A stretch of 64,000 bases of DNA from Ectocarpus siliculosus (GCA_000310025.1 FN649743.1:998474-1062473), one strand, 5' to 3'; shown: positions 38,050-51,007, counted from the first letter of the stretch. Program-made: numbers and translations. The notes: a model not told the origin generated them from the letters alone.

Positions 38050-39602
38050 CTACCCTCTGCGTTCTTTATGGCACACCCACCCGTAGCCTGATCGTCTGCT
38101 TTTGAGAAGGTCGAGAAGCCTTAGAAGTACATAGTAGACGAGGCGTTCACGGCGGACTGCTGCGCTAATAACGGCCTGATGGTATGCTTGATGAATTGAT
38201 TGAAATGAAGAGCAGCATAGATAAGTGGTGACTGGGCTAATTTGATTTTTTTTGTGTTTTTCCCCACAACTGGCTCTCTGCGGGCAAAGATCTTCCAAGC
38301 ATGCGTGTACACCCATAATTTCGTTGCTACCTCGAATGTAGGAAGAAGACACGCTTGCGCTCACGTTCAATGGGTCATTCGATGTTAGAATCGAATCCAA
38401 CAACACTTTTGGGATAGATCCATCGTCGCTGTACGAATCGAGGTTCTCTTCACTGAGAGGAAGATATTTCGCCACGGGAAAACCGACGACAAGTTTGTCT
38501 TCCTTATCGAGCATGTAATCGATTATGGCCCTAATCATTGATTTGCGGGCACCCAATAGGCGGCCAAGACCGGAGGGTTTGGGTTTTTTCTCCCCCGCTA
38601 GCACCACCGTGATCATATCCAGCAGACCAGTCGCCGCCAAAGGTAGCTCGTTCGCGACAGAGCTGGAGTTGTTTGCGTAAAACACAGATGTTCCTCGCAT
38701 AGATCTCTTAGCCGTTCCAGGAAGGTTCTTCACACGCCTTGATTCCAATGCTACAACGTGACCCTTTGTTCGAATTGGGTATGCTGCGGCGCGCTCGAAG
38801 AACGTTGCCTTTTGCAGCTCATCGGGTAGGGTACCGACCCAAAACCCGCCAATGCTGCATCAGGTAATTTGTTCTTCGCCAACGACCGGTAGCACTCGTC
38901 GCATACATGTATCTTGCATGGTTCCTCTGACTCGATACCGTACTTACTTAGAACGAGGTTGTCGAGGTCCCGCGCCGTGTCGCCTGCATAGCCGCGAAAA
39001 GCTGCCATTACCCTGTCCTGCTTGCGAAGGGCTTCGTCCGCCCTTAAAAATTGTTCGCTGGGAATCTCACTTGCTGATAACACGTGATAACGTCGTACCA
39101 AAGTCAGCCTATCGCACACGGCACAGGGAGACCTGTTGATAACAAATTAACGTAATTTTTTTTTATGCGCCCGATATCAACGAGTGTATGTGTTAATAAA
39201 TTAGAAATGGCACGTTCTAGCCGCCCGCCCTATTTGAGGCCGGGCATTTATCTTTCTACATAGCTAGTTCAGTCGTACTGCTGACACTCACCGCCTGCTA
39301 CCCGCAAACATATGGTCACGGAAGTCCTGCAGTCCTTGCTGAAGAGTTTCCGCGTGAAGAGGAGTCACCAAATTTACGCTTTCTCTGCACGTTTCTTGAC
39401 CTTCTGTTGTCTCAATCGCCGCTGTCGCGATCTCCCTGTTGAAAATAATCCTGTCCGCTTCATCACCGCCAGAACTACCGTCCAGGTCATCATCATCGAT
39501 AACCATATGGTCGCATCTTCTTCGCCGTCTTTCGTACCTGAACAATCGACGTGCATTCATTGTTTCCATTGCTGAATGACTGTTGTCGTGTATGATGTAC
39601 AA
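38050..39602 (-). pseudogene. Helitron-type protein fragment (DUF6570-like N-terminal region), frameshifted
   Basis: Read on the minus strand, an exon ending at 39293 (FRDHMFAGSR, phase 2) joins one starting at 39132 through a clean GT-AG intron. The joined frame reads RSPCAVCDRL, then LVLSKYGIES and HVCDECYRSLAKNKLPDAAL. This is the paired-CxxC pattern of the region upstream of the Rep/helicase in Helitron proteins. Near 38850 the frame shifts by one base; the next frame continues with FWVGTLPDELQKATFFERAA, IRTKGHVVALES and NLPGTAKRSM, then RAIIDYMLDKEDKLV, down to about 38330. No Rep HUH or helicase motif follows, so the element is truncated. A domesticated gene or an assembly error at the frameshift are alternatives. 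Confidence 0.6.
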
Positions 39603-41390
39603 TCTACGGACAATAATACACAGTTCCCCGGTCGTCTGATGGTAGCAACAACAGCCAGCGCCGGCTAACTAAGTCGATCGTCGCCTTCTTCCTTGTAATA
39701 ATACTCCTTCCTGTGTATAGTTTGTTATTGTGTCGAAATATGCTCCATACCATGGCTACCGCACGTAAACGCTATCGACCTATGTTGCGCTTCCCACTAC
39801 TGCTGTAGATCATCTGCTTGCTGTTTGTATGCATGTGTGGACTCAATAATAAATGATGTATGCTGGTGTTACACGACGATGCCGTCGTCGGGTGAGTCTA
39901 CATCTTACAGTAGTGCTTTTACTCTACCGCTGTATGTATGCCCTTGCTTGTGACAATCATCGGTGTTCTATGCATACGGCCTACAGTAGTCTATGCGTCT
40001 CACGACTTACCTCTGTCTTTCCCGAGCCCTCCTGTCCTCCAAAGTTACACGACGTTGTCGTCGTCTGGTGGGTCGTCTGCGCAACATCGTACACTCTCTC
40101 AATTTGTTCTTCTGTATCCATCCAGTCAGTGCTTTATCTATGACACCAGTGCGCCGACTTACTGTCTATGTCGTCTTCTTGCCGTGGGTGTGCGTTGACG
40201 ATGTTGGTGCATGTGTGGCTTGCAGGCAGCAGCAGCAGCCAATCCGTTGACCGTTCATGGTTGATGTGGTTGAAGGAAGTTATTTATTTTTGGTTCCACT
40301 GCTGTCGATGTTGCGTTTCGTGTGTGCATACGAACTCGTCGTGCTCCTCCTGTGTGCGATGCATGATAATCACGGAGTGCAGACTTCCTCATACGCTAGG
40401 CGGCAGAAAATGGCCTCATTCTTGGCGTGAGTGAGTGTCGAACAGCGCACGTTGTTCGCAGGTGCTCTGTATGACCCAGCAGCGATATACGTTTGTTTAG
40501 CGGCCAACGGTACTGGCGTCGTTGAGTATGGACGTCGTTTGTGTCCGGGTTTTCAACCGCGTCCAATCATAGTAGCATGTTTGATGCCTTTGACTTGATT
40601 TCGAAAGGAGACGAAGGGAGTTGAGCCTGGACGAGGAGGCGTGACAAGGTCGGAGCCAAAAATTTGGACCTTGCACGTGGGTCGGCCCACAGGACCCAGG
40701 AGTAGTGGCTCGGACCCAGTTTTGATTGAAACTGGGAACTGCTCTCACTCCACTTACTTGCACTCTCTGAGCCATTCCTGGCCAGTGTAAAAATACTGAC
40801 TGTCAGTAGATCCAGTCCCCCTGCTGAATCGATCTTCGAGCTAGACACAGCAGTTCACACAAAGTGCAGATTCACAGCTTCGACAATCGGCAAAATAATT
40901 CAGCGATTTTCGATAGACTCGGCCAAATAATACATAAATCGAGATCGATTGCGGCAATTCGATAGACTCGAAGTACACCAGCAGAGCACAGCGCGCAGCA
41001 GCAGCAACCCATGTACACACACAGCGAAATGCTCCTGGTGTTGTTCCAGGTTCCAGCAACCCATGGGAAGATTCGCCAGCCAGACAACAGGAGTTGCAGC
41101 AGCAGCAGTAGATAGATCGCTAGATTTTGCGTCATTCGGACCAGCATCTATCTTCGCCAGCCTCTCCAACAAGTAGCAGTGCAACGATGTGCCAACAATG
41201 AAAGCGGTGGTGTGGTGCCCGGCAGGCGTCAGGCCATTGCGGACGCAAAGAGTCGGGGGAGTGCAACGCCTCTTCCGCGATTAGGTGAGGGAAGAGCCCG
41301 GTAGGCCCTTAAATTGCGGTTGTCGTCTTCACATTGGGCCCTGGTAAAAGTAAAAGGCATGGTACGTGGGTACGATGTGTTTCATCGTAG
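39603..41390. other. Intergenic repeat-poor region, no recognisable gene
   Basis: Many short CTG/CAG and GTCGTC stretches are present. A pair of related phrases near 39868 and 40045 (GTTACACGACGATGCCGTCGTCGGGTGAG and GTTACACGACGTTGTCGTC with GGTGGG) hints at a small duplicated unit. No conserved exon seen. Confidence 0.4.
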
Positions 41391-41394
41391 GGAC

Positions 41395-41595
41395 GTAAGA
41401 TAGCACACCCCCTTAAAACGATTTTCTAAGCTCGATTTCTCCACAGAGCAGAAACAGCAATGGTGGTGCCGGCGTTGGAACCGCGTCATCGAGAGCTTTC
41501 CGAACACGCCCGTCGTTTCATTCATTCCAGGAATGTGTTCGAGCTTTGAAAATCGGTCCAGCGGGGTGTGGTATTTTGTGTCACACACGGTAGAT
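41395..41595 (+). mobile_element. Short TIR element (MITE), family of 53.2 kb
   Basis: The left end GATAGCACACCCCC followed by CGATTTTCTAAGCTCGATTT is inverted at the right end (TTCGAGCTTTGAAAATCGG then CCAGCGGGGTGTGGTA). The middle GAGAGCTTTCCGAACACG is identical to the copies at 53.2 and 53.7 kb. No coding capacity. Confidence 0.7.
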
Positions 41596-41635
41596 TCTGA
41601 AGCCTGGTAGTTGTTTGGGAGTGAGTACAGTAGTA

Positions 41636-42507
41636 CTGTAGGTGGCGCGGTGGTTGACAGCCGATTTCACCGGCGTTATTGCGGGAGACCGGCATTATAT
41701 AGAATCGGCCTCTATAAGGCCGGTTCCGGCATTACTGAGGGTCTGAGAATTCCGCTATAATGCCGGTACCGGCCCTATATAGGAAACCGTCGAGTTATTG
41801 TTCAATACGATAACGTGTAGCACACACCACAAGCATGATCAGGTGATGATGGGAAAAAATGACAGGAGGTTTGGTAAGCATTCCGCAATGGTGCAGATTT
41901 CAGAGGAGCGTGAATCGAAGAGCCGTATGTTAGCTCATCCCTCCATGCGTCTTTGGTTCTACCCCCTGAACTTCTTCCCTTGGACGTTTTATTTTCACCT
42001 CTGGTGCCTCCCCGTCACTCCCAAAAATGCTCATAAATTATATCGTAGGCAATATCGAGTTAGAAAGCAAAGCAACAAACAGCAGTGCAAAAATAATTCA
42101 TCTGAATAGCCCCCCCATAAACGTGCCGCATAACCGACGAATACTCGCTCACAGAGAATAACAAGAAAAAAAAAAAACGATGACAGGAAATCCAAACGAA
42201 AAATGGTCAGGCTGCTGGCGTTCAGGTAAAAACGACAACCAACCATACCCCACACACCTACCAACAGATTCCACCGAGCAAGCAACCAAACTACGATGCT
42301 GAATCGACTCCAAAACTAGCGTCAGATCTTGTCGAAGTAGCCCCTCAGTCCTATGTGTACAAGCAATCTTGAGAACCGGCATTATTCACAGGCCACCAAC
42401 CCCCCAAACCGGCATTTTACCGGCTTGAAGTTGTGCCAGCTGATTTCACCGGCATTATAGCGGGCAATCGGCATTTTTCGACCGGCATTATACCGGGCCA
42501 CCTACTG
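41636..42507. mobile_element. Tc1/mariner-like MITE with TA duplication
   Basis: Left end TA then CTGTAGGTGGCGCGGT, right end the inverse ACCGGGCCACCTACTG then TA. The interior just inside each end repeats phrases such as ACCGGCATTATA and GATTTCACCGGC. TA target duplication and a TIR of CTGTAGGTGGC type are typical of Tc1/mariner derivatives. At 872 bp it has no transposase frame. Confidence 0.7.
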
Positions 42508-42519
42508 TAAAAAGTACAA

Positions 42520-43390
42520 AATGTTGAGGTTATCGTTTCATCGGACGTCCGAGAAGATAAAAATGCAGTCTCCACTTTTCTCCACTGCTGTATGCATCTC
42601 GCACCCATCACCATGGTGTAGGTCAGGACGTGTCGACAAGGAAATTATGACCACACGACATATACCTCCGTTGCATGTTGTAGTAGCCCGATCTCTGCGC
42701 TGGCATCCCTGACAACCCTGTAGATATTTTAGGCGGAGCTGCCAATCAGCGTGATCCCGGGGCAACTATGTAGGTGCCCATGGTTGAAATTCAAAAAGGT
42801 TTGTGTGTGGCGATCAGGTAGAATTGAACGTTAGGGCGGCGTATTCGTGCTGCTTATTTAGAGCTCAGCTCCCCAGAAAAGAGACGGATGTTGTTTATAT
42901 ATAGGTGGTGCCGTCATCCTTGTTCCTTTGTTAGGCGTCCCGCGCACATGCACCACCAGCGACTCCCGCCCAGCTGAAGCGAGCAACCTCCTGCTGTGTA
43001 ACAGCAGTTGCTGGCGTAACTAAGAATTACAACTCCGACGTACCTGTAGACTAGGCCTTCCTCAAAGGACGTCCAACCTCCTCACGTAGCATAGATACAG
43101 TACAACGCTTGTTTTCGTGGAGCAGCACCAGTTTCGCGTGTCGAGTACCGTTGAAACAACGGGCGAACGTCATACGCGGCAGTCCCAAGAATACAAAATG
43201 AACAAAATCCCAAAGAGGCTTCATTCACATCCGCGTTTTATTTTGGATGCTGTGATATCTGCGTAGACCGTGACGCTGTTTCTTTGGGGATTCTTGCCTC
43301 GCTCCCTCCGATGTTTGAACTCTCATCGATAAGGCGCCGGTTGTTTTTCGGCGCGTATGGCATTAACCCGCGAGTCCGCAAGGCAATACT
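42520..43390. other. No gene seen
   Basis: Unique-looking sequence between the MITE and the LINE. The LINE's untranslated 5' part may begin anywhere after about 43200. Confidence 0.4.
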
Positions 43391-43394
43391 AAGA

Positions 43395-46300
43395 AGACAG
43401 AAAAAAAGTGGAAAAATGAGGGGACGGGTCAAGCGTTGGCTGGCTGAGAGCGCAGCACGCGCCGCCGGAAAGAGACAGCAGGGTCGACGTCTTAGGGTAG
43501 CAAACTGGAATGTGCGGACTCTGGCTGTAAACGGGGTGAATGGGTACGGGCGAGCCTACAGTGTCTTGCACGAGGCAGCGAAGCAAGACGTATCGGTGAT
43601 AGGACTGCAGGGAACAGAGAGGCCAGGGCAAACGGAATTTGCAGCCGACAGTTTTGCTATGGCAGAAAGAAGGGTGGATTCCATGGGGTGGGGATAGCCA
43701 GTCAATGTGCAAGACCTCCACGTGCACGAAGGAGTATATCGATGGACGCCTTATGGCCATGAGGTTTGAGGTGACAGGTCACCGCGGAGCGGTAAAATTC
43801 GGTGATGTGTACGCCCCAACCGGGGTCCCACCGCCGACAGCAAGACAGAGTTCTGGGAACAACTTGATAGTCTTGTGCGGAGAATTCCCTCCAAAGAGTG
43901 TGTGTAGATCCTGATGGACGCCAATGCGCGGATGGGAGAGAGGGTGGGTGGAGAGGACGGGGGGGTCATGGAACTACACGGGCGTAATGAGCTGAGCGAC
44001 AATGACCGACAACTGCTGACCTTCGCAGCGGAAAACAAGCTACTTCGTGTAGCAATCACGAACACCTTGAGACACGCAAGGGCAGAAAATGGCACACATA
44101 CAACGGTGTGTCTGGGAGCGACCGCAAGCGAATCGACTACATTCTAACACGGCAGGCACACCGCAGCCGAATGTCTAACGTTGTTTCCCGCAGCCGATAA
44201 ACCCAGTAAAGGAGGACTCAGACCACAACATGGTGATAGCCACGGTCAACCTCGGTGGTAGCCTGGCAACAACCGGGCAGTTCGGACCAAACTGAAACAT
44301 AAGCACTTCAACCGACGGGAATTGCGGGTCGAAGTATCGCGATGGGCGGTGATTGAGCGGTTCCTCCTCAACCTCGGCCAATGGCAGGGCGAACGAGCGA
44401 CCACCACCCCGGAGGTGGTGACCGAGTTCACCAATACTCTCCTCGAAGCGGCGCGGGCGATACTACCCGAGGAACCGCAGAGACGACGCACGCAGGTGTA
44501 GACCCCATTAACAAGAGCAGCTTTGGAAGAGGCCCTTTCCAAGCGACGGGAAACGCGCCGAGCGATGAAGGGCAATTAGACCGCAGCAACGTGGAGGGCC
44601 CTCAAAGCAGCGTGTAACGGAGTGGCTGCCGTAGTCGAAACGGGCATATTTGTGTTTATTTTATTGTTTTTTTCTCCCATCATTGGACTCTGTCGTCTGC
44701 CCCTCTGGCCCCCATCCTCCACTCCTATCTACTAGCTAGACGACCCAACCGGGGTCACACAGGAGGGGTATATGCCCACCTGGACAGATATGTGACGGAA
44801 CTCGAAGCGATCTACGAGAACCGCGACATGAGAGGACTCTACCAACACCTCAAAAGATTGGTGGACTCAGGGGAAGACAAGCGGGAGGGCAGCAACCCGC
44901 TGCGGCCGAGAATGGCGTGCTGCTCCGGACCAAGAACGACACCCTCCAGCGATGGGCGAGGTTCTTCGGCACCCTCCCCAACGCCAAGTCCCCCACCCTG
45001 AACCCAGACACCATCGAGCAAGTGACGCAGCGACCGGCGACACGTGCCACTCGACGGTTGGGAGCGGCGCCAGACGTCGAAGAGGTGGAACGGGCAACGA
45101 AAGGCATTGAGAACTGCAAGGCGCCCTGACGAATTGCTCAAGATCGACGACGACGACGAACCCATCGTCCTGGAGCACCTCCATGCCATCCTCGTTGAGG
45201 TGTGGAGCGAAGGAGAAATCCCACAATAAAAGAAAGACGCAACCATCAAGGCGCCGTATGAAAAGGGTGACCGGTCCAACTGCAACAACTTCAGGGGGAT
45301 CTCGCTGCTATCTCACGTAGGCAAGGTTCCCGTCAAGATCATCAACAACCGCCTAAGTGCCTACTCGAGGCCAACAACATGCTTCCGGAGGAACAGTGCA
45401 GGTTCCGACTTGGGCGATCATCCATCGTAATGCTGTTCGTCGTGCGCCGAGTCCAGGAGCTGGGGCGGAGAAGAAAAATATTGCTCTACGGCACACATGG
45501 TTTCTCGACGTGAAGAAGGCTTTTGATGAGGTGGTCCGAGAGCTGCTGTGGAAGGTGCTGGCAAGGACCGGGATTCCCGAGGAGATGATCGACGTCATCC
45601 GCCAATTCCACGACGGAATGCGAGCCCGGGTGCGCATGGGCGACGCTGAGTTTTCGGACTGGTTATGGGTTACACAAGGCCTACGACAAGGGTGTGCTGC
45701 CCCCACTGCTATTCAACATCTTCTTCGCCGCGGTTCTTGAAGTCGTTTCCATTCGATTCAGCGAGGATGATGTTATTCTGCAGAACCTGGTGTACATGGC
45801 GGAGGAGGCGGGAGCGGGGGCGGGGACGCCACTTGACCGAGTGCGGAGGGCGGCATGGGGGATGCTGTATGCCCATGACGCCGGCGTTATATGGAGGCCA
45901 GCTGACGGACTGGCGAGAATGATGGCCATCATCGTGGAGGTGTCCGGGGAGTCGGGCTGACAGTATTGGAGAAGAAGACGGAGACGTTCCTGATGCGCGT
46001 CCAGCAGAAGCAGCCAACACCACCGCTCCCCCAGCCGCCTCCGCCGTCACCGCTGATCATCGAAGCAGCAGGGAAGAGGTACGCCCAGGCGACTGAGTTC
46101 CGGTACCTAGGTGGTCTCGTCAACGAACATAGCGACATCACCCGGGAGATCAACTACCGGAGCAGAGCAGCGTGGGCGTGGGTCAGGAGATATGGCCGGG
46201 AGCTCTTCGACAGGCCGAGCACCGTTCCGACTCAAGACTCGCGTGCTCCAGGCGGGGGCGATGGAGGCACTGCTGTACGGTTGCATGACATCGGCCCCAC

Positions 46301-46960
46301 GTCGCGACCACTATCGGCTGTTGCGGTCGATATATTACCGGCGGCTCCTGCGAGTTATCGGTTCCCAACATATGAAGGGCACCTACCGGCAGCTTTCCTA
46401 CGCCCAGACCCTGAAGACAGTAGGATCTCAGGGCGTGGAAGCCACCGTTCGGCAACGGCCCCTGCTGTTCGCGGGAGCATTGGCAAGGCAGCCAGATGGG
46501 CGACTCCCGAAACGGCTTATGCGATGCGACCTGGTGGTGGGGGAGGACCCAGGTAGGGTGAAACATGAGAAAAACTCGCAGATGTGCCTGAAGGACGACC
46601 TCAAGATGTTCGAGGCAGAGCAGGATCTACAGACGCCGAGCCATGTGTTTTCGGAGTCCCGGACGGAAGCAGCGAAGGTGGAGCGGGGTGGAGCGTGGCA
46701 TATTGGGGGTGTGGGTACTGCAGGGAGCGAAGAGGTTCATGACCTCCTGGTACAAGGATGAAGAGGAGGTTAGCTGACAACGAGCACTCGAACGAAACAA
46801 CGAGCCCAGTAACAACACGGACATGGCAACAATCAATGGGGCGGGAGGGGAGCAGCAGACGGACGAGACGGCGAGGGAAGGAAGCAAACGAGAAGGGGAC
46901 CGAGTGGCGCGATATGTACCGGATTGAATCCCTGATTGACTGATCATTTATCACCCCCCC
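43395..46960 (+). mobile_element. Decayed LINE: endonuclease plus reverse transcriptase
   Basis: Pieces of one long protein lie in changing frames, so it is inactivated by several frameshifts. In order: a basic start; the EEP endonuclease motif VANWNVRTLAV near 43500; the endonuclease phrases LMDANARMGE (about 43910) and KRIDYILTRQ (about 44130); a stretch with KNDTLQRWARFFG; then RT motifs NNFRGISLLS (about 45280), EEQCRFRLGRSS (45390), KKAFDEVVREL (45512), WVTQGLRQGC (45665) and, in place of YADD, the sequence YAHD (about 45870). A C-terminal part with EFRYLGGLVNEHSDITREI and ALLYGCMTSA follows in another frame. A T-rich stretch at 44640-44760 does not fit and may be a small insertion. Clade not determined. 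Confidence 0.85.
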
Positions 46961-47079
46961 CCATGACTGCACCATTGCACCAACCTCCCACGAGCGATGG
47001 GGTGCCTTTGCTGCGTCTGGTGGCCCTTTCTTGTGTTGGTACGTGTCCGTTCGTTACAGTAGTGGCTCTGGCGTGTGTC

Positions 47080-47335
47080 TTTCTCTTTTTCGTTTTTTTT
47101 TTTCTTCTTAATATGACACAACGAATCCATCTCTATCATAAAAAAGAGTCTGCGACAGATTAGCAATGAATTCATAGCGTCAGAAAGTACCTGCATGTCT
47201 ACGGTTTCCCAGACAGTATATAGGGGCATCTCCCCTGCGGGTAACAGGCTCAACAAGACAGTTTGGTAGCTGTCTTGTGTGTCTCATATATGTTATGTTG
47301 GGAAGGTGCAGAGGAAAAGTGTTAGGTACTGGTTT
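47080..47335 (-). mobile_element. SINE-like A-tailed retroposon, copy 4 (inverted)
   Basis: The reverse complement carries the blocks of the copies at 32.7 and 36 kb. Its tail lies at the left as a T-rich run (47091-47108) and its 5' end at GTTAGGTACTGG near 47330. This is the only copy of the four on the minus strand. Confidence 0.7.
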
Positions 47336-47933
47336 TTTCTTTTTCGTTTCTTTTATTTTCCTTTACAGATGGCCTTCTCTCTTTTTCTGTGAAGTACCAA
47401 GATTGAACCAGGGAATATGCCCATCCATCTGGCCGTGATGTTGACTCCCAGTCTCTGTTTACGTCGCATAGCGTGTAGGCGAGCGGAGGGTTCTGGACTA
47501 TCTGTCGTTGTTTTCTGTTGACTTGTGGACCCTTCGGGTCCGTTATATTAGTATATACCTTTTTGGGGGTAAGTTAGCCTGTGACCACGAGAATCGATCG
47601 GGTCAAGTGTTAGACTAGTGATGAAGGTACTGGATAGAGAGATCGAAGGTTTTTAATATGAAGACAACAACAACAATGCCATCCTGTCATGCATTCGTTC
47701 ACTCACCAGGCTGTTGAAATGGGCACGATTTTGTTGTGTTGGTATCACAGCAGCAGTTGGTCAGCAGCTGCAGGCGCCGTCTGAGGAACACAACTTCCGT
47801 AAACTACATCATCATTTCCAATACCCATCTCACCGACACGGCACCAAATTAGAATTCGCTGCGTGTGCATCGGAGGTTTGGCAACCAGAACTTGTGACAC
47901 CTGCTCGTGCTCACTCTGTCGAATTGATGGCGA

Positions 47934-47939
47934 GAGAGA

Positions 47940-47988
<49 letters not shown>

Positions 47989-48002
47989 AGAAGAAGAAAG
48001 AA
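47934..48002 (+). repeat. GA then GAA microsatellite
   Basis: About 25 GA units with one GGGA break, then about five GAA units. Pure purine strand of nearly 70 bases, able to form triplex DNA. Confidence 0.95.
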
Positions 48003-50173
48003 ATGAGATGGGGCAGCGAGATGCCAAGGAGAGGAATACAACCTACAGTTGACTACGCTGTTGTACAGCAAGCCGGAAGCGCGAGACAGGGCGTGGCGTC
48101 TGTGTGTGGAAGTTTAACATGGTATAGAAAGGAGACTGAGCGACATAGAAATAGGCTGATTTCTCCTACACTGCTGACCCCAGCAGCCGAGATCGAGGAG
48201 ATAAATGCAAGACCTTGACATGTATATGTGTGAATGTCGCAATGGCAGAGAAGTTGAGAGGTGGTAGAGACCCATACAAAACACACACTCACACACTGAC
48301 ACACCACATTGATGCACAGCACCGGCTTTCCTCTCTTTACGCTTGTGTGGGTGTCCAGTGTACGACCTGGTCGACCTGTTTCCTGCTCCTCGTTCACGAT
48401 TTTCTTGGCCCTTCGTCTGAACGAGTGCAAGCAGGCCTCTTTGTTTGGACCACCATCGCCCCTAAACCCCCACTCACTTGCACGTACATGTTTTTCAGAT
48501 AAAAAAAAATGGAGTACCCTCCAACGATTGGACCCTTCCGATCATTTGCGCGAGAAAATACTTTCCTGCCCGCTGCCGCTGCTGATTAAACAACACCTTT
48601 TCGAATCTCACACCATGTCGTCAACCGAACGTGTTTTATTTCTGCTCTGCATGCAGGCAACCCACGAGCCCGTACATGCGCCAGGATGGCGCGATAGGGA
48701 GAAACTGTATGAGGGTGGGTGGGTGGGTGGGTGCAGAATGACAATATCCTGCTGTCCGAGACGAGCGGAATCCAGCGCACTGCAGAAGTTCGTACCGCAG
48801 CCCGTATGGGGTACCCCGCCGAGAGATGTGCAAAGAACGTTGGGCATGGATGGGGCCTGTTGACTGTTGGAAGACATCGCCAACAAGTACTGATGGCTGT
48901 TGTTTGAGTTACCGTTGACCAGGTTTGTTGTACAAACATGCCGAAGCACTCCAAGGATGAGACTAGACACGTGAAAGGGAGGGTTCCGGCAGTGGCGAAA
49001 GGTGCACACGAAATCACGTTCGAGCGTTGAAGCAAGAAATACGCCCCAAAGTTGTGTTTCTGTGCATTGTTTTGGATGGAGGATGGCCGGATGTCCGTTA
49101 ACCAGTACGTCATAAATAGTGAGCATATTTTCTCGGGGGATGGGTGCAACGAGGAGGAGAGGTGGTATTGACAAGGCCCTAAGGCCGATTGGACACAGAC
49201 TTTCCTAACCAGGCAAAACGCGTACATAAGTCAATACCTGGTCTTCCCAAACTATGCGGCGAGGCGTATGATGTTGTCACTTACTCGAACAATGTTATTG
49301 ACGGTACAGAAGTTGTGGTTGTGTCGCTTGATCGAGTAGCAATGCCGGACCTCTTTCCTACTGCTACCTGCCAGTGAAGCACTTTTGCTTTCTCCGAGAA
49401 CAACGTGTCTTTGGAACGATATACAACTAACTACGCTGCCGCTCGCCGGACGTGCGTCGTACGTAGCATCAGATACATGAACACAAGAGAAAGTCACGGC
49501 CGCCAACCTACAAGCCCCCCTCGATGCCGAAAACACTACTGCGAATCTCGCGTCCTTGTTCGGCTGAGCTTGGTGTGCGTAGGCAATAGGATGTCAGCAA
49601 AAAGCAAGAACGGAGTTATTTGATCAACTGAAGTGTCGCATGACGACATAAACGAGGCAATCGAAAGACAAGCCGTTGCACGGATGCATGGATTGACTCA
49701 GGAGAGGTCGAATCAACACACTAACGGCTTCACAAGTGAAGTCCACAAGGAGATTCCACGCCGATCTGCACCAAGCATCTCAAATGCCATGGTTTCGCAT
49801 GCAGATTGCGTGAAACTCCAAAATATGTAGAACCAATTCTTCCGATATCCGCACATCATCATCAAGCTCGCACGGGGTCGGTTAACTCGAACTGCCGTGC
49901 GAGAAAAAAAACATCCAGAAGTTAGAAAAACAATCGTACAATGCTTTGGGTGCGAACGTAAAAGGCGACGATGGCATCCATCGTCGTGCCTCTGTCGGGA
50001 CTTGTCTTCATACTTTGACAACGCATTTCCAGAACATTAACGCTAAGCACACGATCACTTGTAGTGTGTATATCAAAAATCCTATCCTCAAAAGCGTGTT
50101 TCCTTTGCGCACAGACGGTTTGATTCCGTGCCCAAGCCGTGCTTCCTTCGAATAAACCTTTTCAAGCGCAGAC

Positions 50174-51007
50174 TCATCCTAAGAACTTTACTCCATCCTC
50201 TTCCGAAGTCGCCCCCTTGAACATAACCACTCGCTCTTGGCTCTCCAAGACAGACAGCGCTTTCCTGAATAGCCCTTCATCCATCCCGAAAAAATCCTGC
50301 GCACATCAAAATAGAGAGTGAGAAAGAGTTGCGAAAGTGTGTTCCAAATTCAGTTGGTTTAGCACGAAAACAATGCAGATATTGCGCGTGAAACCCAAAC
50401 CTGAGTAGAGCGTGCGTTGTTGAGGGAGGCTGAACTACAGTACCACCTACACCATCGATCAAAGACAATCGCTCTTCTCGGCGGACGAGTCGAGAGCTCT
50501 CGTCAAAGCCTGGTACTGCCGTAAAAGTTGGTGTGCCAACACACCATCGAGAGGGCAAGGACCATGGAAACGTTGCTCAACGAGACACCCATTTATGGCT
50601 GATGCATTTGGCCATACTAGACCTGAAGCCAGATCTTAGATTCATGGGCCCAAGCCACACACGCAGTAGCTCTTACCGTCCCCAACACCTCATCGCCTTG
50701 GTGTAATTCGTACACCGTGAAAACACTGCCGACCATGTCGTGCTTCCTCACGAAGTCGAACAGCTTGGCTGCAATCTCTTCCGCGCTGTGCCACATTAGA
50801 GTCACCATGGACTTTCCAGCATCGTTCCACTCTGCGTGGCCAGTGCGAACCAATTCTTCGACGACAGCGTTCGCCCCCTCACTGCTTAGCTTTCGTCCGA
50901 TTGCTTCGTTTTCCCACAGCGGCCAGTCTCTCCACTCGAACATGTACTCCTTTCTAGCGTGGTGCCATCTCAGTACCATGTCGCACCATAACCTCAGTTG
51001 TTTTTCT
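50174..51007 (-). CDS. VPS25: VPS25, ESCRT-II subunit, N-terminal exon missing
   Basis: VPS25 binds VPS20/CHMP6 and joins VPS22 and VPS36 in ESCRT-II on endosomes. Two minus-strand exons are clear: 50677-51007 and 50174-50296 (stop at 50174), joined in phase 0 across a GT-AG intron. The first holds the winged-helix phrases EKQLRLWCDMVLRW, WPLWENEAIGRKL, VVEELVRTGHAEWND and AAKLFDFVRKHDM, then VFTVYELHQGDEV. The second has MDEGLFRKALSVLESQERVV, matching the second winged helix of the family. Together they give 150 residues against the usual roughly 170-180. The exon at 51007 starts in phase 2, so an exon for the N-terminal PPF-type segment is missing. It may lie within the few kilobases above 51007, where I could not identify it. 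Confidence 0.85.

Larger units (their letters stand above)
46961..50173. other. Repeat and low-complexity region, no recognisable gene
   Basis: It holds an inverted SINE-like copy, a GA/GAA microsatellite and CAG-rich text. Open frames at 48586-49227 have no motif that I recognise. The right part abuts the 3' end of VPS25. Confidence 0.4.
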
